From CAJCJE01 sp036494465 (GTDB lineage: Bacteria; Actinomycetota; Actinomycetes; Mycobacteriales; Pseudonocardiaceae), in contig DASXOJ010000046.1 in the NCBI GenBank assembly GCA_036494465.1, positions 1 to 64,000 of the forward strand: DNA of 64,000 nt. Reading direction: 5' to 3'. Within the stretch, counting starts at the first letter, position 1, and each line of letters begins with the position of its first letter. Both the position numbers and the translations under genes were made by a program. The notes under the pieces are model-generated. The model was given only the letters and a program-made list of their open reading frames with translations. It had not been told where the DNA came from and searched no databases. Shown piece after piece: positions 42,992 through 51,407 of the stretch.

Positions 42992-43726
42992 ATGGCCGGG
43001 TCGCGGTACACGCGCGTGGTGTTGAAGGTCAGCGGCGAGGCGTTGGCGGGCGAGCGGGGCTGGGGTGTGGATCCGGCGAGCCTCGCACACGTGGCCGGGG
43101 AGATCCTGGCCGTGCACGAACTGGGTGTGCAGGTCGCGGTGGTGATCGGTGGCGGCAACTACTTCCGGGGGCGGATGGCCGACGGGTGGGGGATCGGGCG
43201 TGCGGAGGCCGACAACATCGGGATGCTGGCCACGGTGATGAACGCGCTGATGATGCGCGGCGTGCTCACCGGTTCGTCCGACGACTCCTCGATGGATGTG
43301 CGGGTGATGACGGCGGTGCCGATGAACAGCGTCGCCGAGCCGTTCATCCGGTTGCGCGCCATCCGGCACCTCGAACACGGCGCGATCGTGTTGCTGGCGG
43401 GCGGCATCGGGCAGCCATACGTGACCACGGACTATCCGGCCGTGCAGCGCGCGCTCGAACTCGGCGCGGACACGCTGCTGGTCGCGAAGCGCGGCGTCGA
43501 CGGGGTCTATGACGACGATCCGAACAAGAACCCGGACGCGCGCCGCTACACCGAGCTGACCTATTCCGAGGCGCTGACCAAGAACCTGAAGGTGATGGAC
43601 ACGTCGGCCTTCGTCCTCGCCAATGAACAGAATCTGCTGATGCACCTGTTCGACGTGGCCGCGACCGGCGCGATGCGCGCGTTGTGCGAGGGCTCGGAGA
43701 TCGGCACCCGGATCATCCCGGGCTGA
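42992..43726 (+). CDS. pyrH: UMP kinase paralogue
   Basis: A 244-residue amino-acid-kinase-fold protein: VVLKVSGEALAGERGWGVD, VVIGGGNYFRG, LMMRGVLTGSSDDSSMDVRVMTA, KRGVDGVYDDDPNKNPDA, KVMDTSAFVLANEQN. These are the bacterial UMP kinase blocks (UMP to UDP with ATP). ATG 42992 follows GAGGGGAG; the open frame before it has no ribosome site. The usual rpsB-tsf-pyrH-frr neighbourhood is absent, so this is either a second copy or a relocated one. The substitution VSGEALAGERGWG in place of the common LSGEALAG...GI is minor. Confidence 0.85.
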   Translation: MAGSRYTRVVLKVSGEALAGERGWGVDPASLAHVAGEILAVHELGVQVAVVIGGGNYFRGRMADGWGIGRAEADNIGMLATVMNALMMRGVLTGSSDDSSMDVRVMTAVPMNSVAEPFIRLRAIRHLEHGAIVLLAGGIGQPYVTTDYPAVQRALELGADTLLVAKRGVDGVYDDDPNKNPDARRYTELTYSEALTKNLKVMDTSAFVLANEQNLLMHLFDVAATGAMRALCEGSEIGTRIIPG

Positions 43727-43733
43727 CTGACGT

Positions 43734-43793
43734 GCAACCTTGGGGTTGCGCATCATCGATTTGAGGTGCAACCTGTGGGTAGCACTTCAAATC
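43734..43793. promoter_or_regulatory. Candidate ArsR operators and long inverted repeat
   Basis: GCAACC-TTGG-GGTTGC (43734-43749) is a perfect 6-bp inverted repeat. Just downstream GATTTGAGGTGC (43758-43769) pairs with GCACTTCAAATC (43782-43793), 11 of 12. Both contain GTGCAACC-like half-sites. They lie upstream of the SRPBCC-ArsR operon and fit autoregulation; the second could also form a hairpin ahead of the SRPBCC start. Confidence 0.65.
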
Positions 43794-43809
43794 GAGCGTG
43801 GAGGTGGTC

Positions 43810-44247
43810 ATGCAGGACAAGATCGAGCGCGAGATCCACATCAACGCCGGGCTTGGCCGGGTCTGGGACCTGGTCAGCCAACCCGGCTGGTGGGTCGGCG
43901 AGGGTGTCGACGACGGCGTGACGTTCGCCGACGAGGGCGAGTTCCACGTCGTCACGCATCCGAAGCACGGCCGGGTGCCGATCAAGGTGGAAACCGTGCG
44001 GCCCAAGAGTTATCTCGCCTACCGCTGGGCCAGCGCGTTCCCCGGCGAGGACCCGGTCGACGGGCGTGCGACGCTGGTCGAGTTCTGGTTGTCCGAACGC
44101 GACGGTGGCACCCAGGTGCGCGTGGTGGAGAGCGGGTTCGCCGCGCTGGCCACGTCGGCGGACGAGCGCAGGAGCGCGTTCGATGGCAACACCGAGGGCT
44201 GGCGCTACGAGTTGGACCTGTTGCACAAGCGCGCGATCGCAGCATGA
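43810..44247 (+). CDS. SRPBCC (AHSA1/START-like) domain protein
   Basis: A 145-residue helix-grip protein: IEREIHINAGLGRVWDLVSQPGWWVGEG at the N-terminus, VRPKSYLAYRWAS in the middle, VEFWLSERDGGTQVRVVESGF, and the long last helix EGWRYELDLLHKRA. This is the AHSA1-type SRPBCC pattern. ATG 43810 has GGAGG five bases upstream, better than GTG 43798. Its stop overlaps the ArsR start (ATGA). SRPBCC-ArsR pairs are common; the SRPBCC member probably binds a hydrophobic ligand. Role unknown. Confidence 0.88.
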   Translation: MQDKIEREIHINAGLGRVWDLVSQPGWWVGEGVDDGVTFADEGEFHVVTHPKHGRVPIKVETVRPKSYLAYRWASAFPGEDPVDGRATLVEFWLSERDGGTQVRVVESGFAALATSADERRSAFDGNTEGWRYELDLLHKRAIAA

Positions 44248-44573
44248 CCGAACCGGCCGAGATCAGCGCGGTGCTGGTCGCGCTCGCCGATCAGACTCGC
44301 CGAGCGTTGCTCGACGTCCTCGCCGACGAGGGGTCCGCCAGCGCGACCACGCTGGCCACCCGGTTGCCGGTGTCGCGACAGGCGGTGCTCAAGCACCTCA
44401 ACGTGCTGACCGAGGCCGAACTGGTGGAGTCCGATCGCATCGGGCGCGAGGTGCGCTATCGCGTGCGACCGGCCGCGTTGGACGCGTCCGCGCGGTGGCT
44501 CGCCGATCTCGCCGCGACCTGGGACCGGCGCCTGGCGATGTTGAAGCGTATCGCCGAAGCCGCGCAGGACTAG
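44244..44573 (+). CDS. ArsR-family winged-helix regulator
   Basis: A 109-residue protein: LADQTRRALLDVLADEGSAS, then LPVSRQAVLKHLNVLTEAELVESDRIGREVRYRV, the ArsR HTH and wing. No CxC metal site, so it belongs to the non-metal group that accompanies SRPBCC genes. Translationally coupled to the SRPBCC gene. Likely represses its operon via the inverted repeats at 43734-43793. Shares a CTAG stop overlap with the convergent NUDIX gene. Confidence 0.9.
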   Translation: MTEPAEISAVLVALADQTRRALLDVLADEGSASATTLATRLPVSRQAVLKHLNVLTEAELVESDRIGREVRYRVRPAALDASARWLADLAATWDRRLAMLKRIAEAAQD

Positions 44574-45280
44574 CCGCGCAGCATGGGTGGGCGCAGCACG
44601 GTCGCGTCGCCCCTGCGGAACAGTGCGGCCGGGCGGCCACCGTCGCCGCCGGTGGTGTCGCCGGTGGGTGCCAGCAGCCCGTTGACACCGGTGACCTTGC
44701 GGTGGAAGTTGCGCGGGTCGATCCGTTGCCCCCACACGAGTTCGTAGACCCGGCGCAGTTGCGCGACGGTGAACTCGGGCGGGCAGAACGCGGTCGCGAA
44801 CGGGGTGTACTCCAGTTTGGCGCGGGCGCGTTCGAGGCCGTCGGTGAGGATGCGGTGGTGGTCGAAGGCCAGGTGGGCCGGTTCGGTGAGCAGTTGCGCG
44901 ACCGGTTCCCACTTGGCCGCGACCGCGTCGGTGCCTGCCAGTGGCACGGGCAGGTCGGGCGCCAGTGCCAGATAGGCGACGGTGACCACGCGCATTCTCG
45001 GGTCGCGGTCCGGCGCGCCGTAGCTGGCCAACTGTTCCAAGTGGACGCTGTCCAGGGTGAGGCCGGTTTCCTCGGCGAGTTCTCTGCGTGCCGCCTCGTC
45101 GAGTCCTTCGCTTGGCCGGACGAAGCCGCCTGCCAATGCCCACCGGTTCCGATACGGTGCCTCGCCGCGCTTGATCACCAGCGCGCACAGTTCGTCCTCG
45201 CGGATGGTCAGCACGACGAGGTCGACGGTGACCGCGAAGGGCGGATAGTCGGCCGCCTGGTAGTCCGCCATGACAGTCAT
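44570..45280 (-). CDS. NrtR-type NUDIX-winged-helix regulator
   Basis: A 236-residue protein. The NUDIX domain starts FAVTVDLVVLTIREDELCALVI and has an intact NUDIX box (G-x5-E-x7-REL-AEE-T-GL within residues about 50-75), so it may hydrolyse ADP-ribose-type substrates as well as sense them. The C-terminal 80 residues (FTVAQLRRVYELVWGQRIDPRNFHRKV) form the NrtR winged helix. NrtR proteins are established repressors of NAD metabolism genes that respond to ADP-ribose. It is divergent from an SPFH-NAD kinase operon with two palindromes in the gap. Start ATG 45280; ATG 45271 is the alternative. Confidence 0.85.
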   Translation of the reverse strand: MTVMADYQAADYPPFAVTVDLVVLTIREDELCALVIKRGEAPYRNRWALAGGFVRPSEGLDEAARRELAEETGLTLDSVHLEQLASYGAPDRDPRMRVVTVAYLALAPDLPVPLAGTDAVAAKWEPVAQLLTEPAHLAFDHHRILTDGLERARAKLEYTPFATAFCPPEFTVAQLRRVYELVWGQRIDPRNFHRKVTGVNGLLAPTGDTTGGDGGRPAALFRRGDATVLRPPMLRG

Positions 45281-45292
45281 CGTACCGCCTAA

Positions 45293-45344
45293 TCGTCACG
45301 TTGACGAAAACTGGCCTCGTCGGTTATCGTCACCACGACGATAA
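45293..45344. promoter_or_regulatory. Two candidate NrtR operators
   Basis: TCGTCA-CGT-TGACGA (45293-45307) and TTATCGTC-ACCAC-GACGATAA (45324-45344) are perfect inverted repeats sharing the TCGTC/GACGA half-site. They fill the 80-bp gap between the NUDIX regulator and the SPFH gene. A regulator bound at both could shut off both directions. Confidence 0.8.
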
Positions 45345-45360
45345 AGAGGAAGAGGTTGTC

Positions 45361-46362
45361 ATGGCGGACATCGAGCGCAGGCTGGGCCTGCGGCACCTGC
45401 GCGGCACGCCCACCGCGTACCTGCGGTGGGTGCGCAACGGAAAGCTCGTCCAGGAGGGCGCCGGGCTCTCCTTCTGGTTCCGGCCGCTCACCGCGGTCCT
45501 GTCCGAAGTACCGGTCGACGACCGCGAACTGCCGCTGCTGTTCCACGCGCGCACCGCGGACTTCCAGGACGTCACCGTCCAGCTCACGCTCACCTATCGG
45601 CTCACCGATCCCGCGCTCGCCGCGCAGCGGCTGGACTTCTCGCTCGACCCGGGCACCGGCGCCTGGCGCGGCGACCCGCTCAGCCAGCTCGGCGGCCTGC
45701 TCACCGAGAGCGTCCAGCAGCACGCGCTCGACCTGCTCGGCCGGCTGACAATGGCGAGCGCGCTGGTGGACGGCGTCACACAGGTGCGCGAACGGGTCCG
45801 GGCCGGGCTCGGCGACGACGAGCGACTGGCGCAGACCGGGTTGGCCGTGCTGGACGTGCGCGTGGTCGCGATCCGCGCCGAGCCGGAGGTGGAGAAGGCG
45901 TTGCAGACCACCGCACGTGAACAGGTGCAGCAGGAGGCCGACCGCGCCACCTACGAACGACGTGCCCGCGCGGTCGAACGCGAGCGCGCGATCAGCGAGA
46001 ACGAGCTGCAGAACCAGATCGAGCTGGCGCGACGCGAGGAACAACTGGTCGCGCAGCGCGGTGCCAACGCGCGTCGGCAAGCCGAGGAGTCCGCTGCGGC
46101 CAACCGGATCGAGACCGAGGCGCAGGCCAGCAGGCAGGAACGGCTCAACGAAGCCAAGGCGAGCGGTGTGCGCCTGCTCGGCGACGCGCGGGCCGCTGCC
46201 GAGACCGCGCACCTCGCCGCGCATCGCGATGTGCCGGACGCGGTGCTGATGTCGTTGGCCGTCAAGGAAATCGCCGCGAACCTGCCCAAGATCGGCAGCC
46301 TCGTGCTCACCCCCGATCTGCTCGCGCCGGTACTGGTCAAGCTCGGCGGAGCCAGGCAGTGA
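45361..46362 (+). CDS. SPFH/band 7 domain protein with coiled coil
   Basis: A 333-residue protein. Residues 20-180 form an SPFH domain (GKLVQEGAGLSFWF, DVTVQLTLTYRLTDP). Residues about 185-285 are a charged Ala/Glu/Arg/Gln-rich coiled coil (REQVQQEADRATYERRARAVE), then a hydrophobic tail (IGSLVLTPDLLAPVLVKLGG). No N-terminal transmembrane helix is obvious. SPFH proteins form large membrane-associated cages that organise partners. ATG 45361 follows GAGGAAGAGG. Overlaps the NAD kinase gene in GTGA; controlled, by position, by the NrtR-type regulator. Possibly scaffolds the kinase. Confidence 0.88.
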   Translation: MADIERRLGLRHLRGTPTAYLRWVRNGKLVQEGAGLSFWFRPLTAVLSEVPVDDRELPLLFHARTADFQDVTVQLTLTYRLTDPALAAQRLDFSLDPGTGAWRGDPLSQLGGLLTESVQQHALDLLGRLTMASALVDGVTQVRERVRAGLGDDERLAQTGLAVLDVRVVAIRAEPEVEKALQTTAREQVQQEADRATYERRARAVERERAISENELQNQIELARREEQLVAQRGANARRQAEESAAANRIETEAQASRQERLNEAKASGVRLLGDARAAAETAHLAAHRDVPDAVLMSLAVKEIAANLPKIGSLVLTPDLLAPVLVKLGGARQ

Positions 46363-47237
46363 GCCTCGCGCCCAGGGTGGTGCTGGTGCACCGCAGGACC
46401 GAGTACGCGGAGCTGCTCGCCCGGCACGGCACGCGTGGCCAGATCGAGTTCTTCCTGGCCTCGCGCGGTCGCGACGTGGCCGAGCTGGTGCAGCGGGAGG
46501 AGCGGATGCGCGCGGCCATGGCGGAGGTGGCCGCGGCGGTCCCGCTGGACTGGCGGCGGGGCAGCGTGGAACGCGCCGACCTGTCCCGGTTCCTGTTCGC
46601 GCCGGAGGACATCGTGGTCGTGGTCGGGCAGGACGGGCTGGTCGCGAACGTGGCCAAGTACCTGTCCGGCCAGCCGGTGATCGGCATCGATCCGGAGCCG
46701 GAGCGCAACAGCGGCGTGCTGGTCGCGCACCCGCCCTCGGCCACCGAGGACCTGCTGCGTTCGAGGGGTACGCGGCAGGTCCGCACCATGGTCGAGATCG
46801 ACGCGGACGATGGCCAGAAACTGTTGGCGCTCAACGAGATCTACCTCGGCAACGCGACCCACCAGACCGCCCGGTACACGCTGCGCGCCGGCGAGATCCG
46901 CGCGGAGCGGCAGGCGTCCTCGGGCATCCTGGTCGGCACCGGCACCGGCGCGACCGGGTGGTGCCGGTCGGTGTGGCAGGAACGGCACAGCGGTCTTGGT
47001 CTGCCAGCACCGGAGGAACGCAGGCTGCTCTGGTTCGTCCGCGAAGCCTGGCCCTCGCCCAGCACCGGCACGGCGAACACCGAGGGCGAGCTGACCGACG
47101 CGCGGCTGACCGTCGAGGTGGAGTCGGACCAGCTGGTCGCGTTCGGCGACGGCATCGAGGCCGACGCGCTCCAACTCCGCTGGGGACAGCGGCTCACCAT
47201 CGGCCTCGCCGCCGAGACACTGCGCCTGGTCGGCTAG
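46359..47237 (+). CDS. NAD kinase-like protein
   Basis: A 292-residue protein. EDIVVVVGQDGLVANVAKYL replaces the usual GGDGT with GQDG but keeps the Asp; VIGIDPEPERNSGVL resembles the NTDPERSEG loop of NADK2-type kinases. GILVGTGTGATGW is the second NAD-kinase glycine motif, and the C-terminal beta-sandwich ends VAFGDGIEADALQLRWGQRLTIGLA. It probably phosphorylates NAD(H) to NADP(H), or a related dinucleotide. Translationally coupled to the SPFH gene. It is probably not the housekeeping NAD kinase, whose motifs are more conserved. Confidence 0.82.
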   Translation: MSLAPRVVLVHRRTEYAELLARHGTRGQIEFFLASRGRDVAELVQREERMRAAMAEVAAAVPLDWRRGSVERADLSRFLFAPEDIVVVVGQDGLVANVAKYLSGQPVIGIDPEPERNSGVLVAHPPSATEDLLRSRGTRQVRTMVEIDADDGQKLLALNEIYLGNATHQTARYTLRAGEIRAERQASSGILVGTGTGATGWCRSVWQERHSGLGLPAPEERRLLWFVREAWPSPSTGTANTEGELTDARLTVEVESDQLVAFGDGIEADALQLRWGQRLTIGLAAETLRLVG

Positions 47238-48154
47238 ATCCAGCCGCGCCGGACCAGTTGCACCCCGGCCGCGAACCGGGTGCTGACCCCGAGTTTGTCC
47301 ATGATGGACGCGATGTTCCTGCGGATCGTGCGTACGGACACGTGCGTCATCGTGGCCAGTTCGTCGTCCTTGACCCCGGTGCACAGCAACGCGGCGATGT
47401 GCTGCTCGAACGGGCTCAGCGGGCCGTCGGCCGGATTGTTGGGCGGGTAGAGCGTCGCTCGTTCCCAGATCGCCTCGAACAACGTGACCAGTGCGTCGAC
47501 GACGACCGGGGAATGGAAGTGCACGACGCCCGCGACCCCGGGACGGTCCAACGGGAGCAGCGCCCGCGACCGGTCCGCGATCAGCAGCTTCATCGGCGCG
47601 CCGTCGGCGATGCGCACCCGGCCACCGAGTCGCATGGTCGTGTCGACGATGTGCTGCCACTCCGGGGCGAGGTAACCGGTGGTGAACACGGTCCGCCAGA
47701 CCGGCGGCGGCGAACTCGCCGCGGGGGACAGGCGCGGCAGGCAGACGTTCCCCGCCGAGATCGGGATCTCGCAGGACAGCAGCTCCTCGGTCGCGCCGCG
47801 CTGGATGTCGTCGACCAGCGGCAGGATCCGGGTGGCGTCGGTGATCACCTCGGCGAGCGGGTGCAGCACGCCGGAATCGAGTTCCAGCAGGCTGTGCACG
47901 GTCCGGGCCGCGCCCTGGTGCCACTCGCCGATCTTGTCCGCCGCGTGCCGCAACACGATCTGCGCGGCGGCGGCCGGCGCGACCGCGACCAGCTTGGTGT
48001 AGTAACCAGGCACGACGTGCGCGAGCCCGGCCTTGACCAGCTCCTCCTCGACCGAGTGGAACGGCCCGGTCTCGGAATCGAGGACGTGGGCGCCACCGTT
48101 CAGCAGGCTCCAGTACAGCTGGGCCGCATCGGTCGACACGATCTGATCGAGCAT
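47234..48154 (-). CDS. LuxR-type HTH regulator with TrmB-like N-terminal region
   Basis: A 306-residue regulator. The C-terminal HTH is LSPFEQHIAALLCTGVKDDELATMTHVSVRTIRRNIASIMDKLGVSTRF. The N-terminal 60 residues (AQLYWSLLNGG, EEELVKAGLAHVVPG) look like a TrmB/winged-helix segment. The middle is a ligand-type domain with VWRTVFTTGYLAPEWQHIVDTT. No receiver domain. ATG 48154 follows GGGGGG; GTG 48172 is less well placed. The same architecture, and the final QLVRRGWI-type ending, recurs in the regulator at 59587-60465. Shares a CTAG stop with the NAD kinase gene. Target unknown; the divergent secreted protein is a candidate. Confidence 0.82.
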   Translation of the reverse strand: MLDQIVSTDAAQLYWSLLNGGAHVLDSETGPFHSVEEELVKAGLAHVVPGYYTKLVAVAPAAAAQIVLRHAADKIGEWHQGAARTVHSLLELDSGVLHPLAEVITDATRILPLVDDIQRGATEELLSCEIPISAGNVCLPRLSPAASSPPPVWRTVFTTGYLAPEWQHIVDTTMRLGGRVRIADGAPMKLLIADRSRALLPLDRPGVAGVVHFHSPVVVDALVTLFEAIWERATLYPPNNPADGPLSPFEQHIAALLCTGVKDDELATMTHVSVRTIRRNIASIMDKLGVSTRFAAGVQLVRRGWI

Positions 48155-48316
48155 CTGGCCCCCCCGGGTCACGTGGCATTCACCAGCTTTGACGACGTTC
48201 GGCGAAACCGGTTCCCTCCAGTCTTGGTCACGCTACGCGACCGATTCATGGCAGGAAAGCGTCAGTGGCAGTTTCTCGCCTTGTGGGTGTGCAGCCTGTC
48301 TGGCGAAACTCGCCCC

Positions 48317-49993
48317 ATGGGGCTGAGGAGAACGTTGTTGCTCGTGGTAACCGCTGGACTGATCGCCGGTGCGGTGGTGGCGCCGCAGGCCAGCGCCGAC
48401 ACCCAGTTGCGGGACAACATGCTGCTGTCCCACCAGCTGACCGACCCGGCCACCGGCAAACCGGCCGACGTCTACGACTACGCGCCGACCGTGGTGCAGG
48501 AGGGGACCGTCCAGCACTACTACTGGTGCGGCTACGGCACCCACCCCAGCGCCACGTACACGCTGACCGGCGACGGCAAGACCTACACCGGTGGCGGTGG
48601 CCGCACCGACAACATCTACTACCGCTCCTACGACACCGCGACGCACCAGTGGCAGCAGTCCGCGCCGCAGGAGGTCATGTGGCCATCGGCCGACGCCAAA
48701 TACGGTTCGGCCGCGCAGAACTACTGGGACAGCGCGTTCACCTGCAACCCGTCCGTCATCACCGGCAACTTCAGCTACGACGGCACCGTTTACCACCAGG
48801 CCCTCTACTACGTTGGCGCGCGGTGCGAGTACGTCGGCGGCACCAACCCGGTCAACTGCGGCATCCACAACAGCATCGGGGTCGCCTTCACCAATGACTG
48901 GGTGCACTTCACCCGCTACGCGGACGCCAACGGTGTACCTCGGCCGGTGTTGAGCTGGCCCTGTGCGTATGGCTACGGCTACGGCCAGCCCTCCGTCTAC
49001 AACCTGGACGGCGCGGGCGGAATCCGGATGTTCTTCGCCCGCAGCCACTCCGACCGGCCCACCGAACCCGGTAAACCGGCGGACTGCGCGGGCGGCGCCG
49101 ACTACCGCATCGCCGATTCCACCGACGGCGTCCACTTCGGCACCGCACAGGTGTTGTCGACGAACGGGATCACCGAAGGCAGGCAACCCGAGAACGCGGC
49201 CTTCGCCTACGACAAGGACCAGCACGACTGGTACCTGGCAGCGGAGTTCGGCTCGTACCAGGTCGGCAGCACAACCGTCGCGCTGCACGGGTTCTCCCTC
49301 TACCGGTTGTCCGGCAACGATCTCACCTCCGGTGCGGCATCCTGGCAGAAGCTGACCACTGTGGACACAGTGCGCACCGGGTTCGCGGCGAACTTCATCC
49401 CCACCATCACCAGAGACCGCTTCGGCAACGTCAACATCGACGGGCTGTATCCCGACATCCAGATCAGCTACAGCATGTACGACCCCAGACTGCCCTGGAG
49501 CGACACCACCGGCGTCCCGGCCGACCGCAAGACCCGCGCGATGCACTGGGACATCAGTCAGGTCAACTGGGAACCCGGTCATCCGCTGGTGGACCTCCAG
49601 CGTTACTACTCGTCGCACCTGGACCGGCACGTCGCCACCACCGGTCACATCGACACCACCGAGTTCGCCCTTGAGGACGCGAGCAAACAGCTCGGCGCGC
49701 TCTACGAGGCACCGAACCCGGCGGACGGCGCCACGGTCGCGATGTACCTGTGCAAGTTCGAATCCACCTACGACTACTTCGTGTCCGCGCAACCCGACTG
49801 CGAGGGGCAGCAGATGGTCGGCTTGGAGGGCTACGGCTACGCACCCGACGCGTCCGCGTCCGGGAAGGTGCCGCTCTACCGATGCATCGCGCGGGGCAGG
49901 CACTTCGTCAGCAACGACCCGAACTGCGAGGGCCTGACCAAGGATCCAGGCGTCCAGAATTACCTGGTCGGCTACGCACACGCCGCCGTCTGA
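48317..49993 (+). CDS. Secreted beta-propeller protein (GH43-like) with DUF5648-like C-terminal repeats
   Basis: A 558-residue protein with a signal peptide (MGLRRTLLLVVTAGLIAGAV, cleaved after ASA). Residues 30-410 have blade-like repeats rich in Tyr/Trp/Gly (VYDYAPTVVQEGTVQHYYWC, YGQPSVYNLDGAGGIRMFFAR, NAAFAYDKDQHDWYLAAEFG), suggesting a five-bladed glycosidase-type propeller; catalytic residues cannot be fixed by eye. The last 140 residues contain DYFVSAQPDCEG and HFVSNDPNCEG units as in DUF5648. ATG 48317 gives the cleanest signal peptide; ATG 48248 is an upstream alternative. Substrate unknown. Confidence 0.7.
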   Translation: MGLRRTLLLVVTAGLIAGAVVAPQASADTQLRDNMLLSHQLTDPATGKPADVYDYAPTVVQEGTVQHYYWCGYGTHPSATYTLTGDGKTYTGGGGRTDNIYYRSYDTATHQWQQSAPQEVMWPSADAKYGSAAQNYWDSAFTCNPSVITGNFSYDGTVYHQALYYVGARCEYVGGTNPVNCGIHNSIGVAFTNDWVHFTRYADANGVPRPVLSWPCAYGYGYGQPSVYNLDGAGGIRMFFARSHSDRPTEPGKPADCAGGADYRIADSTDGVHFGTAQVLSTNGITEGRQPENAAFAYDKDQHDWYLAAEFGSYQVGSTTVALHGFSLYRLSGNDLTSGAASWQKLTTVDTVRTGFAANFIPTITRDRFGNVNIDGLYPDIQISYSMYDPRLPWSDTTGVPADRKTRAMHWDISQVNWEPGHPLVDLQRYYSSHLDRHVATTGHIDTTEFALEDASKQLGALYEAPNPADGATVAMYLCKFESTYDYFVSAQPDCEGQQMVGLEGYGYAPDASASGKVPLYRCIARGRHFVSNDPNCEGLTKDPGVQNYLVGYAHAAV

Positions 49994-50009
49994 TCGAGAG
50001 CAGCAACGA

Positions 50010-50786
50010 ATGACAGTGCGACGGGTGCTCAACAACGGGTGCGTGGCCCGACTGCTGGCGATGGTGATCGTGCTCGGGATCGCGTTGGGGGTGACCGCTC
50101 TGGTCGAACACCTCAACGCACCCAAGCCGGTCGCGCCGTTGCTGATCGGGCACGCACCGGCCACCTCGACCGGGCACGTGGACGTGTCCCAGGAAGCCGA
50201 CGACGACGGTTATGCCCCAGCGGAGGACTGGCCGAACGCCTGCGACTTCCTGACCGACCAGGACATCCGGTCGATCCTTCCGCAGCTGACCGGACCCATC
50301 CAGCGCACGCCGAGCGATGTGCAGATCGACGTGTTCGACGTGTCCGGGCAGACCGCGGGCGAGAACATCGACGTGCCCGACGCGAACTGCAAGATCACTT
50401 TTCACCTGCCCAACTCCGACAACGACTCCGACTATCCGAGCAACGGGGAATCCGAGATCGACGTAGGGGTCGACGCGGTCGGAGACCCGGCGACGTTGCA
50501 GCAGAACGTCCAGAGCGACTCCGACGATTCCCAGTCGGTCGAACAGGGCTGTGCGTACCGCGCCGGTTACACCGACTATCTGTGCGGTCACCTCCAGGTC
50601 GGCGTGAGCCTGAGCAGCCTGGATGTGACCGATCGCTCCGACGAAGACACCCCGGTCGACCGGATCCAGGTCGGCGGCAAGGTGACCACCTTCCACTCGG
50701 GGGATTCGGCGGCGGAAAGCAAATTCGAGGACACATACGTGACCCCGGAGCTCGTGAAGGCGATGTTGGCGAAGCTGGCACAGTGA
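50010..50786 (+). CDS. Membrane-anchored DUF3558-like hypothetical protein
   Basis: A 258-residue protein: one N-terminal transmembrane helix (LLAMVIVLGIALGVTALV), an acidic linker, then an extracellular domain with NACDFLTDQDIRSILPQLTG, ANCKITFHLP and two further Cys (QGCAYRAG, YLCGHL), so four Cys could pair. The DACxLLT-type opening resembles DUF3558 actinobacterial surface proteins. It starts 16 bases after the propeller gene and is probably cotranscribed. Function unknown. Confidence 0.65.
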   Translation: MTVRRVLNNGCVARLLAMVIVLGIALGVTALVEHLNAPKPVAPLLIGHAPATSTGHVDVSQEADDDGYAPAEDWPNACDFLTDQDIRSILPQLTGPIQRTPSDVQIDVFDVSGQTAGENIDVPDANCKITFHLPNSDNDSDYPSNGESEIDVGVDAVGDPATLQQNVQSDSDDSQSVEQGCAYRAGYTDYLCGHLQVGVSLSSLDVTDRSDEDTPVDRIQVGGKVTTFHSGDSAAESKFEDTYVTPELVKAMLAKLAQ

Positions 50787-50854
50787 CCGGATCGTTCCGG
50801 CACCGGCCCTGATGGTGCCTGGCCCGCGCCGGGTTCGGCGGCCACACTCGAAGC

Positions 50855-51400
50855 ATGACCAGAGCGCTGATCGTGATCGACGTGCAGGAATCGTTCCGGC
50901 AACGGCCCAACTGGGCGGAGATCTCCGACCCGGACATCGCGGAGAGAGTGGGCAGGCTGGTGGACGCCGCGCGCGCCGCCGGTGACCAGGTGATCTGGGT
51001 GCTGCACACCGAACCCGGCTCGGACACCGTGTTCGACCCGGCCAGCGGGCACGTCCGGCTGATCGACGGGCTCAAGCCCGAACATGACGAGCCGACCATC
51101 CACAAGACCGCGCACAACGCGTTCACCACCACGAACCTGGCGCAACGGCTGACCACGGCGGGTGTCCGCGAGCTGATCATCTGCGGCATCCGCACCGAAC
51201 AGTGCTGCGAGACCACCGCCCGGGTCGGCTCGGACCTCGGCTACGACATCACCTTCGTCACCGAGGCGACCGCGACCCAGCCGATCACGTTGGGCGGCAA
51301 GACCCTCGGGGTCGACGAGATCAAGGAGCGCACCGAGTTCGCGTTGGCGGCCCGGTTCGCGACCATCGCGAGCATTGCCGAGGTGACTGGCCTATCCTGA
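50855..51400 (+). CDS. Isochorismatase-family cysteine hydrolase
   Basis: A 181-residue hydrolase: ALIVIDVQESF (catalytic Asp), HKTAHNAF (Lys), CGIRTEQCCETTARVGSDLGY (nucleophile Cys in the TEQCCE motif). Full catalytic triad. Family members hydrolyse isochorismate, nicotinamide or related amides. Followed seven bases later by a GlxA-type regulator gene, a recurrent pairing in which the regulator probably controls the hydrolase. Confidence 0.9.
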   Translation: MTRALIVIDVQESFRQRPNWAEISDPDIAERVGRLVDAARAAGDQVIWVLHTEPGSDTVFDPASGHVRLIDGLKPEHDEPTIHKTAHNAFTTTNLAQRLTTAGVRELIICGIRTEQCCETTARVGSDLGYDITFVTEATATQPITLGGKTLGVDEIKERTEFALAARFATIASIAEVTGLS

Positions 51401-51407
51401 CCGGATC

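Noticed and set aside
48248..48316. Upstream ATG (48248) as start of the secreted propeller protein
   Set aside because: Would add 23 residues before a complete signal peptide and has no better ribosome site; kept only as an alternative.
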